A stretch of DNA of 64,000 nucleotides from positions 310,001 through 374,000 of the forward strand of contig JAFDVP010000001.1 of NCBI GenBank assembly GCA_018268895.1, given 5' to 3'. Below are positions 47,040 to 54,026 of this stretch, in pieces. The stretch comes from Acidobacteriota bacterium (lineage in GTDB: Bacteria; Acidobacteriota; Terriglobia; Terriglobales; Acidobacteriaceae). The notes below the pieces were generated by a model. That model worked only from the letters and a program-made list of their open reading frames with translations, was not told where the DNA came from and did not search any database. Position 1 is the stretch's first letter. Every line of letters starts with the position of its first letter. The position numbers and the translations under genes are program-made.

Positions 47040-47630
47040 CTAGAACTCCGCCACCAGGTGCGCCTTTTCTACATTCGCCAGCGGAATCTCCACCACCGGC
47101 ACCGTAATGGCCTTCTTCGCCTTGCCCTTCTGCTTCACCGCCGAAAGGTCCAGCGTCAAGACATTCCCCGCAAAACTGGTCAACCGCCCCTGCCACTGCC
47201 GGTTGTTGTTTACCGGCGAGAAGGTCTGCACCTTCACCAGGCTCCCGGTAAACCGCGTATAGTCCTCCGGCTTCTGCAGCTTCCGCTCAAGCCCTGGTGA
47301 AGAAACCTCAAGCGTGTACTCCGCCCCTGGCATCAGGTCTTCAACGTCCAGTACCGTTCCAAAATCATGCGCAAACGTTGCGCAATCCTCGTGGGTCACA
47401 CCCGAGAGCATCTCCACGGGAACGCCCTTGGGCAGGGAAGTGGCCTCTTCCTCTCCTTCGGCAGTGGCTTTCGCAGCCAGTTTGGCCCGCTCCTCGGCAT
47501 TCTTCTCAATGAAGATGCGCAGCGTGCGAAACTTCGCCCCGCCCGAAAACTCAAGGTCCACCACGTCCAGGTGGTGCGAGGCGGCCACGCGGTCCGCCGT
47601 TGCCCGTATTGTGTCCAGATTCAGCGCCAT
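47040..47630 (-). CDS. rimP: Ribosome maturation factor RimP
   Basis: A 196-aa 30S assembly factor. The N-terminal domain (TADRVAASHHLDVVDLEFSG) has an insertion of about 25 charged residues (EERAKLAAKATAEGEEEATS) compared with the usual 150-165 aa length. YTLEVSSPGLERKLQKPEDYTRFTG is diagnostic. First gene of rimP-nusA-infB. The region upstream holds a promoter and an intrinsic terminator, so expression may depend on antitermination. Confidence 0.93.
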   Translation of the reverse strand: MALNLDTIRATADRVAASHHLDVVDLEFSGGAKFRTLRIFIEKNAEERAKLAAKATAEGEEEATSLPKGVPVEMLSGVTHEDCATFAHDFGTVLDVEDLMPGAEYTLEVSSPGLERKLQKPEDYTRFTGSLVKVQTFSPVNNNRQWQGRLTSFAGNVLTLDLSAVKQKGKAKKAITVPVVEIPLANVEKAHLVAEF

Positions 47631-47694
47631 AACTCTACTTCTTGTTGTCTGCGTTGCGCCTCAAACGACGTAGTTTGAGGCCTGTTTTCAGAGC

Positions 47695-47785
47695 AAATAA
47701 AAAGTGGGCTGTGGCCCACTCATCTCTTCCGTCCTTTTGCCGGTGCGGTCACGGCCTTACCTGGACAACGGAAAAAACGCTGCAA
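47695..47785 (-). ncRNA. Candidate small RNA or attenuator leader upstream of rimP
   Basis: A minus-strand transcript of about 90 nt is predicted from the promoter at 47791-47819 to the terminator AGTGGGC/GCCCACT (47703-47720), followed by a U run. Between them GTTGTCC and GGAC segments can pair. No known RNA family recognised; it is not a tRNA. Confidence 0.4.
47703..47720 (-). terminator. Intrinsic terminator in the rimP leader
   Basis: On the minus strand AGTGGGC, loop CACA, GCCCACT, then TTTTATTT. It lies 73 bases upstream of the rimP start, so it would cut transcripts from the upstream promoter. Confidence 0.75.
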
Positions 47786-47790
47786 TCCGT

Positions 47791-47819
47791 ATGATACATC
47801 CACTTTGCAGGCATTACAA
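47791..47819 (-). promoter_or_regulatory. Sigma-70-type promoter upstream of rimP
   Basis: On the minus strand TTGTAA (47819-47814) and TATCAT (47796-47791) with exactly 17 bp between them. Confidence 0.6.
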
Positions 47820-47885
47820 ATGCCCGGCCAATCGCTCATGGTTCAGGTGGCGTAGATCTCAGACTGGCGTGGATGGAGTACGGGG

Positions 47886-47912
47886 AAGGCCCAGCCGCAA
47901 TGGCTGGGCCTT
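47886..47912. terminator. Stem-loop downstream of sdhB
   Basis: AAGGCCCAGCC (47886-47896) pairs with GGCTGGGCCTT (47902-47912). It lies 25 bp after the sdhB stop on the minus strand. Confidence 0.7.
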
Positions 47913-47936
47913 AGTTTCTTGGGCTCGACGATCTCC

Positions 47937-48698
47937 CTACCGCGTAAAGAGGTCTTTGACCTGCTGAATGAAGACGTCGCGGCCCATATCGCTGATGGCC
48001 TCGGTCAGGGGGAGTTCCTTGGGGCAGGTCATTACGCAGTTCTGGGCGAAGCTGCACTCCTGGATGCCGCCGTCTCCGGAGAGCGCTCGCAGGCGTTCTT
48101 CCTTGAGCACGGAGCCGGAGGGGTCGATGTTGAAGAGCTTGGCCTGGGCGATGGTAGCCGCTCCGACGAAGCTGGTGGAGAGGTTGAACTGCGGGCAGAC
48201 CTCCATGCAGCAGCAGCAGGAGATGCAGTTGGAGAGCGGGTAGCGCTGCTCCTGAATCTGAGGGGCCTGGCGGGGGCCGGAGCCGAGGTCATACGAACCG
48301 TCGATGGGCACCCAGGCCTTGACCTTCTTGAGGTTCTCGAAGAGGACGGAACGGTCGACGGCGAGGTCGCGGACAATGGGGAACTTCGAGAGCGGCGCCA
48401 GCGTGATGGCTTGGTCCTTGTTGGGGCCGGTGAGCTTGTCGACCAGGGCGGAGCAGGCCATGCTGGCCTTGCCGTTGATGAGCATGGCGCAGGAGCCGCA
48501 GATCTCTTCCAGGCAGTTCGAGTCGTAGGTCACCGGCGTCGTCTGCTTTCCGGTGACATCGACCGGGTTGAGCGCGATCTCGCCAAGCAGCGAGGTGATG
48601 TTCATGCCGGGGCGATAGGGGATCTCGAACTTCTCGGTGACAGGGGCAGCGTCGGGGCTGGACTGGCGCTTGATCTCGACTTTGATTGTGCTTGGCAT
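47937..48698 (-). CDS. sdhB: Succinate dehydrogenase iron-sulfur subunit
   Basis: A 253-aa SdhB/FrdB. The [2Fe-2S] site is EEICGSCAMLING with an earlier Cys in SNCLEE. The [4Fe-4S] and [3Fe-4S] sites are SNCISCCCCMEVCPQ and CSFAQNCVMTCPKE. AAGGA lies eight bases before the ATG at 48698; the long upstream frame overlaps the acyltransferase gene and is spurious. The last gene of an operon in the unusual order sdhC, small membrane protein, sdhA, small membrane protein, acyltransferase, sdhB. The protein transfers electrons from SdhA to quinone through SdhC. Confidence 0.95.
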   Translation of the reverse strand: MPSTIKVEIKRQSSPDAAPVTEKFEIPYRPGMNITSLLGEIALNPVDVTGKQTTPVTYDSNCLEEICGSCAMLINGKASMACSALVDKLTGPNKDQAITLAPLSKFPIVRDLAVDRSVLFENLKKVKAWVPIDGSYDLGSGPRQAPQIQEQRYPLSNCISCCCCMEVCPQFNLSTSFVGAATIAQAKLFNIDPSGSVLKEERLRALSGDGGIQECSFAQNCVMTCPKELPLTEAISDMGRDVFIQQVKDLFTR

Positions 48699-48721
48699 GG
48701 TCGTTTTTCCTTGGCTACAGC

Positions 48722-49717
48722 TTAACTGGGTGTGACGGCGGGATAGGGTGTCTTGATCCGCCTTGAATGTGCGAGTGCGAGCGATGGCTTTTCTACGATG
48801 AACCACGAGAGGGCGGCTCCGACGGCGACGGCCAGCAGAGTAACAAGCATGGCCGCCCAGGGGCGTGTGGCGTAGAGGCCGGTGGCGACGACGATCTGGA
48901 TGATGGGCCAGTGCAGGACGTAGGTGCCGTAGGAGAAGTCGCCCCAGCGCGTTGGGCCTTTGACGACGGGCAGTAGAAGCGATGCGCTGAGCGTGAGCGT
49001 AGCGACGGCTGCCGGGCGCAGAATGAACCATCCGGTGATGCTGTGCGCGACAAACATGAGGGCGGCTGCGGCGGTGATCCATTTGCCGTTCGCCTCAAAC
49101 CACTTGAGGTGGTAGTGGATGAGCGCGCCGATCATGAAGAAGGAGAGCTGGCCGGGTAGCTGCACGGCCAGCGTCTCGTGGTTGGCCATGGCGACGCGAT
49201 AGATGATCGAGAGCGCGAAGAGCGTCCACAGCACGGCGTCGCGATTGAGCCGGCGGCAGAGCCAGACGATCGCCGGGACGGCGATGTAGAACATGACTTC
49301 GATCTTGATGGTCCAGAGCGCGCCGTTGAGAACTGGTGTGGGGTTGTTGGGGAAGACGCCGGGTATGGTGCCGCTGAGGAAGGTGGCGAAGGTCAGGTTC
49401 GCGAAGAGGAAGCGGGCAACGTGAAAGCTGCCGTAAGAAAACGCTATAGCGAGGCAGAGCGCGGTGGCGACCCAGTAACCCGGCAGGATGCGGGCGGCGC
49501 GTTTGATGATGTAGTCGCGCAGGGACGAGGCGCGCTCCCAACTGGCGAAGATGAGGAAACCGGAGATGGCGAAGAAGCCTTCGACGGCGAGGTGTCCGCT
49601 GAAGTAGCGGGGCAGAGGATCGAAGATCGGCGCTCCGCTGACGTGGCCGATGTGGAAGAAGACCACAACCGCGGCGAGCAGCAGCCGGATGATGTCGAAG
49701 TTGTTCTCACGTCTCAT
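48722..49717 (-). CDS. Acyltransferase 3 family membrane protein
   Basis: A 331-aa integral membrane acyltransferase (OafA/YrhL type) with about ten helices. Motifs are NNFDIIRLLLAAVVVFFHIG, then FAISGFLIFASWE, and the ILPGYW region after RDYIIKRAAR. The catalytic His is in VVFFHIG. Such enzymes O-acetylate sugars or lipids. ATG at 49717 is preferred over the GTG at 49735. It lies between sdhA and sdhB on the same strand, with 23 bp to sdhB, so it is part of the sdh transcript. Its link with respiration is unclear. Confidence 0.9.
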   Translation of the reverse strand: MRRENNFDIIRLLLAAVVVFFHIGHVSGAPIFDPLPRYFSGHLAVEGFFAISGFLIFASWERASSLRDYIIKRAARILPGYWVATALCLAIAFSYGSFHVARFLFANLTFATFLSGTIPGVFPNNPTPVLNGALWTIKIEVMFYIAVPAIVWLCRRLNRDAVLWTLFALSIIYRVAMANHETLAVQLPGQLSFFMIGALIHYHLKWFEANGKWITAAAALMFVAHSITGWFILRPAAVATLTLSASLLLPVVKGPTRWGDFSYGTYVLHWPIIQIVVATGLYATRPWAAMLVTLLAVAVGAALSWFIVEKPSLALAHSRRIKTPYPAVTPS

Positions 49718-49769
49718 CGAGCAGGCATCTCCCACGGCTCGGGCGAGAGACTGTTCTCGCCGGCGAGAG

Positions 49770-49982
49770 TTAGAAGATGCTTCCCGTCTTCCCGGCCCGC
49801 TCGTTCTCCAGCGTTACGGCAGAGATGCCGGCCTCTTCGCTGGTCAGGTGACGGCCAGGTCCGGCGATCTGCTGGATTCTCTTCTTCACGTTGCGGTTGT
49901 ACAGGAAGACATACCCCCAGATCGCAAGGAAGATCAACGGAAGCACGACGAAGACGAAGATGTTCGATGTCGCGTACGTCAT
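49770..49982 (-). CDS. Small single-pass membrane protein in the sdh operon, 70 aa
   Basis: One N-terminal membrane helix (IFVFVVLPLIFLAIWGYVFLY) is followed by a basic cytoplasmic stretch NRNVKKRIQQI and a short soluble tail. It lies between sdhA and the acyltransferase gene. No Shine-Dalgarno site stands out. No family recognised; a structural or assembly role for the complex or for the acyltransferase is possible. Confidence 0.65.
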   Translation of the reverse strand: MTYATSNIFVFVVLPLIFLAIWGYVFLYNRNVKKRIQQIAGPGRHLTSEEAGISAVTLENERAGKTGSIF

Positions 49983-50042
49983 ACGCTGTATGACGGCGGC
50001 TGCGGGTTGTGAGGATACTCAGCGGCATCGAATTTCTTCCGG

Positions 50043-50076
50043 ATTCAGGCTAAAAGCAGATTCAGGCTAAAAGCAG
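50043..50076. repeat. Tandem 17-bp duplication after sdhA
   Basis: ATTCAGGCTAAAAGCAG occurs twice head to tail (50043-50059, 50060-50076), directly against the dispersed repeat at 50069-50107. A second near-duplication, GGGTTATGCCGT, is at 50108-50119 and 50125-50136. Confidence 0.7.
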
Positions 50077-50107
50077 ATTCCTTCGCTTCGCTACGGAATG
50101 ACAAAAC
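50069..50107 (-). repeat. Dispersed repeat, TTGTCATxCCG family, copy 3
   Basis: Read on the minus strand it is GTTTTGTCATTCCGTAGCG, then GAAGGAATCTGCTTTT. Related copies are at 6683-6718 and 8771-8805. Confidence 0.65.
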
Positions 50108-50127
50108 GGGTTATGCCGTAACAAGGG

Positions 50128-51903
50128 TTATGCCGTGGCGTCGTAACGGCGTGGGCGCGGCTTGATGTGGCTGATGTCCACGTCCTCGAACTCGAACTTC
50201 GGCTGGTCGTTGACGAAGCTGGCCTTGGTGGTCTTGAGGAACTTCTCGTCGTTGCGCTCGGGGAAGTCCGGCTTGAAGTGGGCGCCGCGGCTCTCGTCGC
50301 GCAGACGCGCGCCTTGCACGATGACGCGGGCGAGCTCGAGCATGTTGTAGAGCTGGCGGGCGAAGGCGAAGCTGGTATTGGCCCACTGGCTCTTGTCCGA
50401 GAGGTTGATGTTGCGATAACGCTGTTGCAACTCGACGATCTTGGCGTCGGCCTCTGCGAGCCCGGCGTTGTAGCGGATGATCGTCGCGTGCTTGGTCATG
50501 GTGTCGCCAAGCTCGCGCCAGATGCGGAACGGGTTCTCCGTGCCGGGGTTGTTGAGGAGGATGTTGTTGGCCTCCTTCTGGCGCTGGAGCTCGGCTGCGT
50601 GGCCGCCGTCGCCCTCGGGTGCAGGAAGGGCCTTGGCGTACTGCAGGGCCTGCGGGCCGGCAACGAAGCCGCCGTAGATGCAGGAGAGGAGCGAGTTGGC
50701 TCCGAGACGGTTGGCGCCATGAATCGAATAATCTGCTTCTCCGGCTGCGAAGACGCCGGGGATGTTGGTCTGCTGGTTGAAGTCCACCCAGAGTCCACCC
50801 ATGGTGTAGTGCATGCCGGGGAAGATCTTCATCGGCACCTTGCGGGGGTCGTCGCCGACGAACTTCTCGTAGATCTCGAGGATGCCTTCGAGCTTGTGCT
50901 GGCGCTCCGGCGGCAGGTGCGAGACGTCGAGGTAGACCTGCGGCTGACCGTCGATGCCCATGCCGTGCTCGTAGACCACCTTGAAGATAGCGCGGGTGGC
51001 GACGTCGCGGGGAACGAGGTTGCCGTACTTGGGGTACCACTCCTCGAGGAAGTACCAGCGGTCGGACTCGGGGATGGACTCGGGGGCGCGCTTGTCGTTC
51101 TTGTCCTTGGGCACCCAGACGCGACCGCCTTCGCCGCGGGCTGATTCGGACATGAGGCGCAACTTGTCTTCACCGGGGATGGCGGTGGGGTGAACCTGGA
51201 TGAACTCGCCGTTGGCGTAGTAGGCGCCCTGCTGATAGAGCGCGGACTGCGCGGAGCCGGTGCAGACGACGGAGTTGGTGGATTTGCCGAAGATGGCTCC
51301 GTTGCCGCCGGTGCAGACGATGATGGCGTCGGCGGGGAAGGTGCGGACCTCCATGGTGCGGAGGTCCATGGCGCAGATGCCGCGGCACTCGCCTTTGGAG
51401 CCGAGCACGGCGGAGAGGAACTCCCAGCCCTCGTACTTGGTCACCTTGCCCTCGGACTCGAAGCGGCGCACCTGTTCGTCGAGCGCGTAGAGAAGCTGCT
51501 GGCCGGTGGTGGCTCCGGCGAAGGCCGTGCGGTGGAACAGCGTTCCACCAAAGCGCCGGAAGTCAAGCAGGCCCTCGGGGGTGCGGTTAAAGGGCACGCC
51601 CATGCGGTCGAGCAGGTCGATGATGGCGGGGCCCTGCTCGCACATCTGCTTGACGGGGGTCTGGTTGGCGAGGAAGTCGCCGCCGTAGACGGTGTCGTCG
51701 AAGTGCGCCCAGGCGCTGTCGCCCTCGCCCTTCAGGTTCTTGGCGGAGTTGATGCCGCCCTGCGCGCAGACGGAGTGCGAACGCTTGACCGGGACGATGG
51801 AGAAGAGGTCGACCTTGCCGCCGGCTTCGGCGATCTTGATGACGGCCGAGAGGCCGGCGAGGCCTCCGCCTACGACGATGATTCTGGGAGTTGCTGCTGC
51901 CAT
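50128..51903 (-). CDS. sdhA: Succinate dehydrogenase flavoprotein subunit
   Basis: A 591-aa FAD protein. The N-terminal VVGGGLAGLSAVIKIAEAG binds FAD; the flavin-linking region is in SHSVCAQGGINSAKN, with HFDDTVYGGDFLANQ after it. The active-site arginine region is near HYTMGGLWVDFNQQTNI and AGEADYSIHGANRLGANSLL. The sequence type resembles the Bacillus/Bacteroides-like form used with a single large cytochrome subunit, in line with the 269-aa SdhC here. GGGAAG precedes the ATG. Part of the sdh operon. Confidence 0.96.
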   Translation of the reverse strand: MAAATPRIIVVGGGLAGLSAVIKIAEAGGKVDLFSIVPVKRSHSVCAQGGINSAKNLKGEGDSAWAHFDDTVYGGDFLANQTPVKQMCEQGPAIIDLLDRMGVPFNRTPEGLLDFRRFGGTLFHRTAFAGATTGQQLLYALDEQVRRFESEGKVTKYEGWEFLSAVLGSKGECRGICAMDLRTMEVRTFPADAIIVCTGGNGAIFGKSTNSVVCTGSAQSALYQQGAYYANGEFIQVHPTAIPGEDKLRLMSESARGEGGRVWVPKDKNDKRAPESIPESDRWYFLEEWYPKYGNLVPRDVATRAIFKVVYEHGMGIDGQPQVYLDVSHLPPERQHKLEGILEIYEKFVGDDPRKVPMKIFPGMHYTMGGLWVDFNQQTNIPGVFAAGEADYSIHGANRLGANSLLSCIYGGFVAGPQALQYAKALPAPEGDGGHAAELQRQKEANNILLNNPGTENPFRIWRELGDTMTKHATIIRYNAGLAEADAKIVELQQRYRNINLSDKSQWANTSFAFARQLYNMLELARVIVQGARLRDESRGAHFKPDFPERNDEKFLKTTKASFVNDQPKFEFEDVDISHIKPRPRRYDATA

Positions 51904-51940
51904 TGAGTTCTTCCCTTTTACTTAGCGGGTTAGGTAAATT

Positions 51941-52234
51941 TCACAGCAATGCGCTGCCGATCATCAACACGATGCCGATTCCTAAGGTGTAATAGCCAAT
52001 AACGAGATTGCGATAAAACGGTCCGTCGGGATAAGCCGCACGATACATGTCGATTACACTTTGTCCGACAAACTGAATTGCGTCATGCCAGCGAAGTTGA
52101 TCTCCCGGTGTTCTATTGCTGTTGAGAACACCACGCATCTTCTGCACTGCTAGATTTGTAATGATGACGCTGCAAAAGCATAAAACCATTCCCAGCCCAA
52201 AGCAGGTTATCCAGATTTTGTCGAGTATGGTCAT
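51941..52234 (-). CDS. Small two-helix membrane protein in the sdh operon, 97 aa
   Basis: A protein with two membrane segments, about residues 8-28 (ITCFGLGMVLCFCSVIITNL) and 76-96 (VIGYYTLGIGIVLMIGSAL), and a polar middle. It lies between sdhC and sdhA. The codons and the surrounding 350 bp are visibly lower in GC than the neighbours, which suggests later acquisition. GAGACG precedes the ATG. No family recognised. Confidence 0.65.
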   Translation of the reverse strand: MTILDKIWITCFGLGMVLCFCSVIITNLAVQKMRGVLNSNRTPGDQLRWHDAIQFVGQSVIDMYRAAYPDGPFYRNLVIGYYTLGIGIVLMIGSALL

Positions 52235-52303
52235 CGTCTCGTTGATCTGACTTACGGCTGGTTGGGAAATTCAGGAGTAGGCCCGGAATTTCTGTGAAGT
52301 CTA

Positions 52304-52336
52304 GCGGCACGGCTGAAGCCGTGCCCTTAACAAAAC
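52304..52336 (-). repeat. Dispersed REP-like repeat after sdhC
   Basis: GGCACGGC (52306-52313), loop TGAA, GCCGTGCC (52318-52325): a perfect 8-bp stem, followed by CTTAACAAAAC. Reverse-complemented it starts GTTTTGTTAAGGGCACGG, which matches the insertion target of the IS1595-family element at 6166. Confidence 0.65.
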
Positions 52337-53145
52337 TATTTCGAATATGCGACGGTGGCGACTGCCGGTACGGGTGCAGGCGCGGAGGCCGCAGGAGCTG
52401 ACATCGTCGTTTCAGGCATTACGTCTTCTGGCGCGTTCTTGTACTTGTCCATGCCGACGAAGGCGTACATGCTGGCGAGTCCCATCAGGCAGAGCGCGAT
52501 TCCGACGACGGCGCAGACGTAGCCGAAGGTCTTGCGGGCTTTCTCGCCGGGGGTGATGCCCCACTTGGCGGCGAAGAGCCAGACGCCGTAGCTGAAGTGC
52601 CAGGTGGTGGCGATCATGGCGATGACGTAGATGGCGAGCATCCAGGGGTTCGAGAGTTCGTGCTGGACTTTGGCGAAGGCCGCGCCGGGGTGCTCGGGGA
52701 GCATGACTCCGGTGAAGCGCTGCCGGTAGAGGTGCTGGACTATATAGAGGAGCGCGATGATTCCGGTGACGCGCTGCGAGAGATACATCCAGTTTCCGGC
52801 CCACGGGTAGACGTTGACGTTGTTGCGTCCGCGGACGGCGATGAAGACGCCGTAGAGGGCGTGATAGGCCAGCGGGATGAAGATCAGTCCCCACTCCAGA
52901 ACACGCACTAAAGGCAGGCTGTTGAGGAACTTGACCTGCTGCGCGTAGGCGAGCGGGCCGTTGAGGGCCTCGAAGTTGGAGACGATGTGCTCGATCAGGA
53001 AGGCGCCGATGGGCACGATGCCGGTGAGCGAATGCAGCTTACGCCAGAAATATGAATGCCCCTGGCCTGCCCGGAGCGGCTGCACGCCCCCTTTGATTCC
53101 CAGGGGCGTGGGGGCGGGGGGGGATGGCGGCGCGGCAGTTGCCAT
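52336..53145 (-). CDS. sdhC: Succinate dehydrogenase cytochrome b subunit
   Basis: A 269-aa b-type membrane anchor with five helices: the first with SLTGIVPIGAFLIEHIVSN, then PLVRVLEWGLIFIPLAYHALYGV, SQRVTGIIALLYIVQHLY, AMIATTWHFSYGVWLFAAKW and VCAVVGIALCLMGLA. Histidines in IEHIV, AYHAL, VQHLY and WHFSYG are candidates for the two hemes, as in the Bacillus/Wolinella cytochrome b558 type. The N-terminus is Pro-rich with eight consecutive C on the coding strand. AAGGAG precedes the ATG. First gene of the sdh operon. Confidence 0.93.
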   Translation of the reverse strand: MATAAPPSPPAPTPLGIKGGVQPLRAGQGHSYFWRKLHSLTGIVPIGAFLIEHIVSNFEALNGPLAYAQQVKFLNSLPLVRVLEWGLIFIPLAYHALYGVFIAVRGRNNVNVYPWAGNWMYLSQRVTGIIALLYIVQHLYRQRFTGVMLPEHPGAAFAKVQHELSNPWMLAIYVIAMIATTWHFSYGVWLFAAKWGITPGEKARKTFGYVCAVVGIALCLMGLASMYAFVGMDKYKNAPEDVMPETTMSAPAASAPAPVPAVATVAYSK

Positions 53146-53293
53146 GGGTAACTCCTTCGAGGATCGGTGGAAGTGCGTGGTGCGGGAATTCCGCAGCAGG
53201 CTGATTATTCCGCCCCGCAGATGCCAGCGTCAAGAAATCAACGGTGTTATGTGCGGTTATCGCTGGACTTGTGCGAATTTCTGCGTTTTCGAT

Positions 53294-53920
53294 TTACGAC
53301 TGAATCAGGCCGAGTTTGTTGAGAGCGTCGATCAACTCGCGGAAAGCGCGCCCGCGATGGCTGAGGGTGAGTTTTGTGGCTGCGTCGATCTCGGCCATGG
53401 TTTTGTCGAGGGCGGGCAGGTAGAAGAGGGGATCGTAGCCGAAGCCGCCGGCTCCGCGTGGTGAGGCGAGGATGAGTCCTTCGACAGAGCCGTCGCCCTC
53501 GGCGATGACCTCGCCGTTGCGTGCTGCCGAGAGGACGCAACGGTATCGGCCAGTGCGATCGGGCCGCGGCATTTTGATGAGAGCTTGCAGCAGGCAGAGG
53601 TTGTTGCGCTCGTCGAGAGGGAGATCGCTTCCGGTTTGAACGCCGAGGTCGTCGGCGTAACGGGCGGAGCGGACGCCTGGAGCGCCATGAAGCGCGTCGG
53701 CCTCGAGTCCGGAGTCGTCGGCGATGACGATGGCATCGGGAGCGAGCCGCGAGTAGTAGATGGCCTTGCAGCGGGCGTTGCCTGCGAAGCTGGGCTCGTC
53801 CTCGGGCGGAGGGGCGATGCTGGCGAGGTTCGGCAGAGACTCGATGGGGATGTGATGGGTGTTGGCGGCGGCGAAGTCGCGCAGCTTGCCGGGGTTGGAG
53901 GTTGCTATGTAGAGAGTCAT
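53294..53920 (-). CDS. rdgB: XTP/dITP diphosphatase (RdgB/HAM1)
   Basis: A 208-aa pyrophosphatase that removes non-canonical purine nucleotides (XTP, dITP). Motifs are IATSNPGKLRDF at the start, EPSFAGNARCKAIYYS, VIADDSGLEADALHG and the C-terminal GFGYDPLFYLP, then SHRGRAFREL. Start at the ATG at 53920 with AAGGGGAA upstream; the long upstream frame has low-complexity residues and is spurious. It is preceded by a dispersed repeat region and followed by sdhC on the same strand after 148 bp. Confidence 0.95.
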   Translation of the reverse strand: MTLYIATSNPGKLRDFAAANTHHIPIESLPNLASIAPPPEDEPSFAGNARCKAIYYSRLAPDAIVIADDSGLEADALHGAPGVRSARYADDLGVQTGSDLPLDERNNLCLLQALIKMPRPDRTGRYRCVLSAARNGEVIAEGDGSVEGLILASPRGAGGFGYDPLFYLPALDKTMAEIDAATKLTLSHRGRAFRELIDALNKLGLIQS

Positions 53921-53966
53921 GGTTCCCCTTAGGGTAAAGCGGTTCGCGCTTTGCGCGAATGCCCAC

Positions 53967-54012
53967 TCATGCCGCGATAAAACTGCGCCATGAATGGGGC
54001 ACCCGGTTTTGC
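53967..54012. repeat. Probable dispersed repeat before rdgB
   Basis: GCCCACTCATGCCGCGAT (53969-53986) and, 6 bases later, a run containing GCCATGAATGGGGCACCC (53995-54012). The TGCCC/GGGCA ends can pair. The style is that of acidobacterial intergenic palindromes, but no second copy is in this window. Confidence 0.35.
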
Positions 54013-54026
54013 ACTGAGAGTGCACT

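Larger units (their letters stand above)
47631..47936. other. Non-coding region between rimP and sdhB
   Basis: No gene. It holds, on the minus strand, a promoter (47791-47819), a structured stretch and an intrinsic terminator (47695-47720), then a second hairpin CCTCAAAC/GTTTGAGG (47659-47680). On the other side lies the stem-loop at 47886-47912 that follows sdhB. Confidence 0.7.

Noticed and set aside
47820..47885. tRNA or known small RNA upstream of rimP, as metY lies in gammaproteobacteria
   Set aside because: No cloverleaf or T-arm motif could be found in this gap.
50167..51906. Two long plus-strand frames (325 and 238 aa)
   Set aside because: Antisense shadows of sdhA.
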